Positions 5,541-6,498 of a stretch of DNA of 6,498 nt are shown piece by piece. Positions within the stretch are counted from its first letter, which is position 1. The number at the start of each line of letters is the position of its first letter. The stretch lies in the NCBI GenBank assembly GCA_002348345.1, contig DEAY01000170.1, forward strand, positions 1 through 6,498, in the 5' to 3' direction. The position numbers and the translations under genes were made by a program. Below the pieces are notes generated by a model. The model did not search any database, was not told where the DNA came from, and was given only the letters and a program-made list of their open reading frames with translations. Origin of the DNA: Verrucomicrobia bacterium UBA2970 (GTDB lineage Bacteria; Verrucomicrobiota; Verrucomicrobiia; Limisphaerales; AAA164-E04).

Positions 5541-6416
5541 TCAGGTCGCTGGAATGAATCGTTGGAACACAAGGGCTCCGATGAAGAGGCCCGTCAGCAT
5601 GAGCGTCCATCGCAGATCGCCCGAGCCTAGTGCCAGGAGATCGGTGATCACGATTCCAGCGAGTAAACGGGAGACGCCTCTTCCAATGTTGGGGGGAGTT
5701 CGCCCGTAGAACTGCCATAAACAGTGCCCTGTCCACAAGGTGTAGATGGCGATCAGGACGAGTCCGCTCGTCCGAAATGACCCGACGTTCACGAGAAACG
5801 CAAGAATGGGAGGAAAGGCGAGTAGGAGACAAGGCCAGTAGCCGATGAGTCCTCCACTGCTCTCTCGTTTTGCGACGTAGCTGAGCCCGATGATATAGCC
5901 CGCCAAGGCAAGGGCGCTCCAAAGGGCCAGTCCAGTGATCCCTTTAACGCCGATGGACGCTGCCGAAAGAAAGAGGACGAATCGACAGAGAGACATGAGA
6001 ATGGGCGAAAAGGAAACCGTTTTGTGGAGGGCATTGTAGACGATGATGGTGGCGGTCAGGAGGAGCGATAGAGACCACGGAACTTGACTCATCGCTGAGA
6101 AGAATATCATGCCGATCATGAGTTGGAGGACTCCGAGAATCCACACCGTTCGTTCTTGGATCGCGCCCGATGGAATCGGGCGTTCCTGGCGATATCGACG
6201 ATCGAACCCCACATCAAAGGCGTCGTTCAAATACATTCCGCCGAGATAGAAAAAAGTGGCGCCGAGGAGGACGGGCATGAGGGCGGCCCAGCTCATGAAT
6301 CCTCCGAGGGCATAGGCGACGAGACAATTGGACCAGACGGTGGGCAGATTGGACGCTCTGCCGAGCACCAAGAGGGCTCGGCCAAGCGCCATTGGCTTGG
6401 AGTTTCCGTCTGACAT
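5541..6416 (-). CDS. UbiA-family prenyltransferase, EboC-like
   Basis: A 291-residue polytopic inner-membrane protein with about eight hydrophobic segments. The first Asp-rich UbiA motif is intact: NDAFDVGFDRRYRQERPIPSG (residues 64-84), where Asp65, Asp68 and Asp72 bind the Mg-prenyl diphosphate and RPIPSG is the family hallmark. The loop where canonical UbiA enzymes have their second Asp-rich motif instead reads YNALHKTVSFSPILMSLCRF (127-146), with YVAKRES at 180-186. Both features, and SNLPTVWSN near the start, fit my memory of EboC proteins, UbiA homologues of the ebo cluster linked to export of secondary-metabolite precursors. The substrate is not known here, and no other ebo gene is in the window. 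I prefer ATG 6416 because residues encoded upstream (frame open to ATG 6476) are polar with atypical codons such as TTA, AGA and AGG; neither start has a good ribosome site. A menaquinone or ubiquinone-type prenyltransferase is the alternative. UbiA membership is sure, the EboC subtype less so. Confidence 0.85.
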   Translation of the reverse strand: MSDGNSKPMALGRALLVLGRASNLPTVWSNCLVAYALGGFMSWAALMPVLLGATFFYLGGMYLNDAFDVGFDRRYRQERPIPSGAIQERTVWILGVLQLMIGMIFFSAMSQVPWSLSLLLTATIIVYNALHKTVSFSPILMSLCRFVLFLSAASIGVKGITGLALWSALALAGYIIGLSYVAKRESSGGLIGYWPCLLLAFPPILAFLVNVGSFRTSGLVLIAIYTLWTGHCLWQFYGRTPPNIGRGVSRLLAGIVITDLLALGSGDLRWTLMLTGLFIGALVFQRFIPAT

Positions 6417-6498
6417 ATGGTTCGGTAAACAAACCGATCTTGACCTGAATTGCAACTCCTCGCTCGAGATTGGCATTCAACAGCGATCGATGGGGTGT

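Overview
The window reads as an ordinary chromosomal segment of a moderately GC-rich, Gram-negative-type bacterium. The large secreted esterase-like protein resembles proteins common in Planctomycetes and Verrucomicrobia, so a PVC-group host is my best guess. That is inferred from protein style only, because no rRNA or other marker is present.

Layout: (1) 1-345, minus strand: N-terminal part of a histidine-phosphotransfer (Hpt) protein, cut by the window edge. (2) 408-1049, minus strand: a small TIR-like (DUF1863/ThsB-like) protein, 62 bp upstream of the Hpt gene and probably co-transcribed with it. (3) 1050-1616: a divergent intergenic stretch of about 570 bp with no gene I can support. It holds a displaced Shine-Dalgarno sequence, a 10-bp palindrome and small hairpins. 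(4) 1617-1749, plus strand: a textbook-style leucine attenuator. It has a 24-residue leader peptide with eight Leu codons, a pause hairpin over those codons, an antiterminator arm at the end of the peptide, and a perfect 14-bp terminator with eight T's. (5) 1799-3373, plus strand: leuA, 2-isopropylmalate synthase, directly behind the attenuator. (6) 3393-5474, minus strand and convergent with leuA: a large exported alpha/beta-hydrolase of acetyl-xylan-esterase type with a second, apparently degenerate C-terminal lobe. (7) 5541-6416, minus strand: a UbiA-family membrane prenyltransferase that looks most like EboC, 66 bp upstream of the hydrolase.

Functionally, the best-supported story is leucine-responsive control of leucine biosynthesis. 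When charged tRNA-Leu is scarce, the ribosome stalls on the leader Leu codons, the antiterminator forms and leuA is read. When it is plentiful, the ribosome reaches the stop codon, covers the antiterminator arm, and the terminator forms. The leader peptide is too short for ordinary gene callers, and a naive call would extend leuA upstream through the terminator to a GTG at 1685. The other genes are not obviously connected to leucine metabolism. The TIR-like/Hpt pair may be a signalling or defence-related unit, but the sequence does not prove this.
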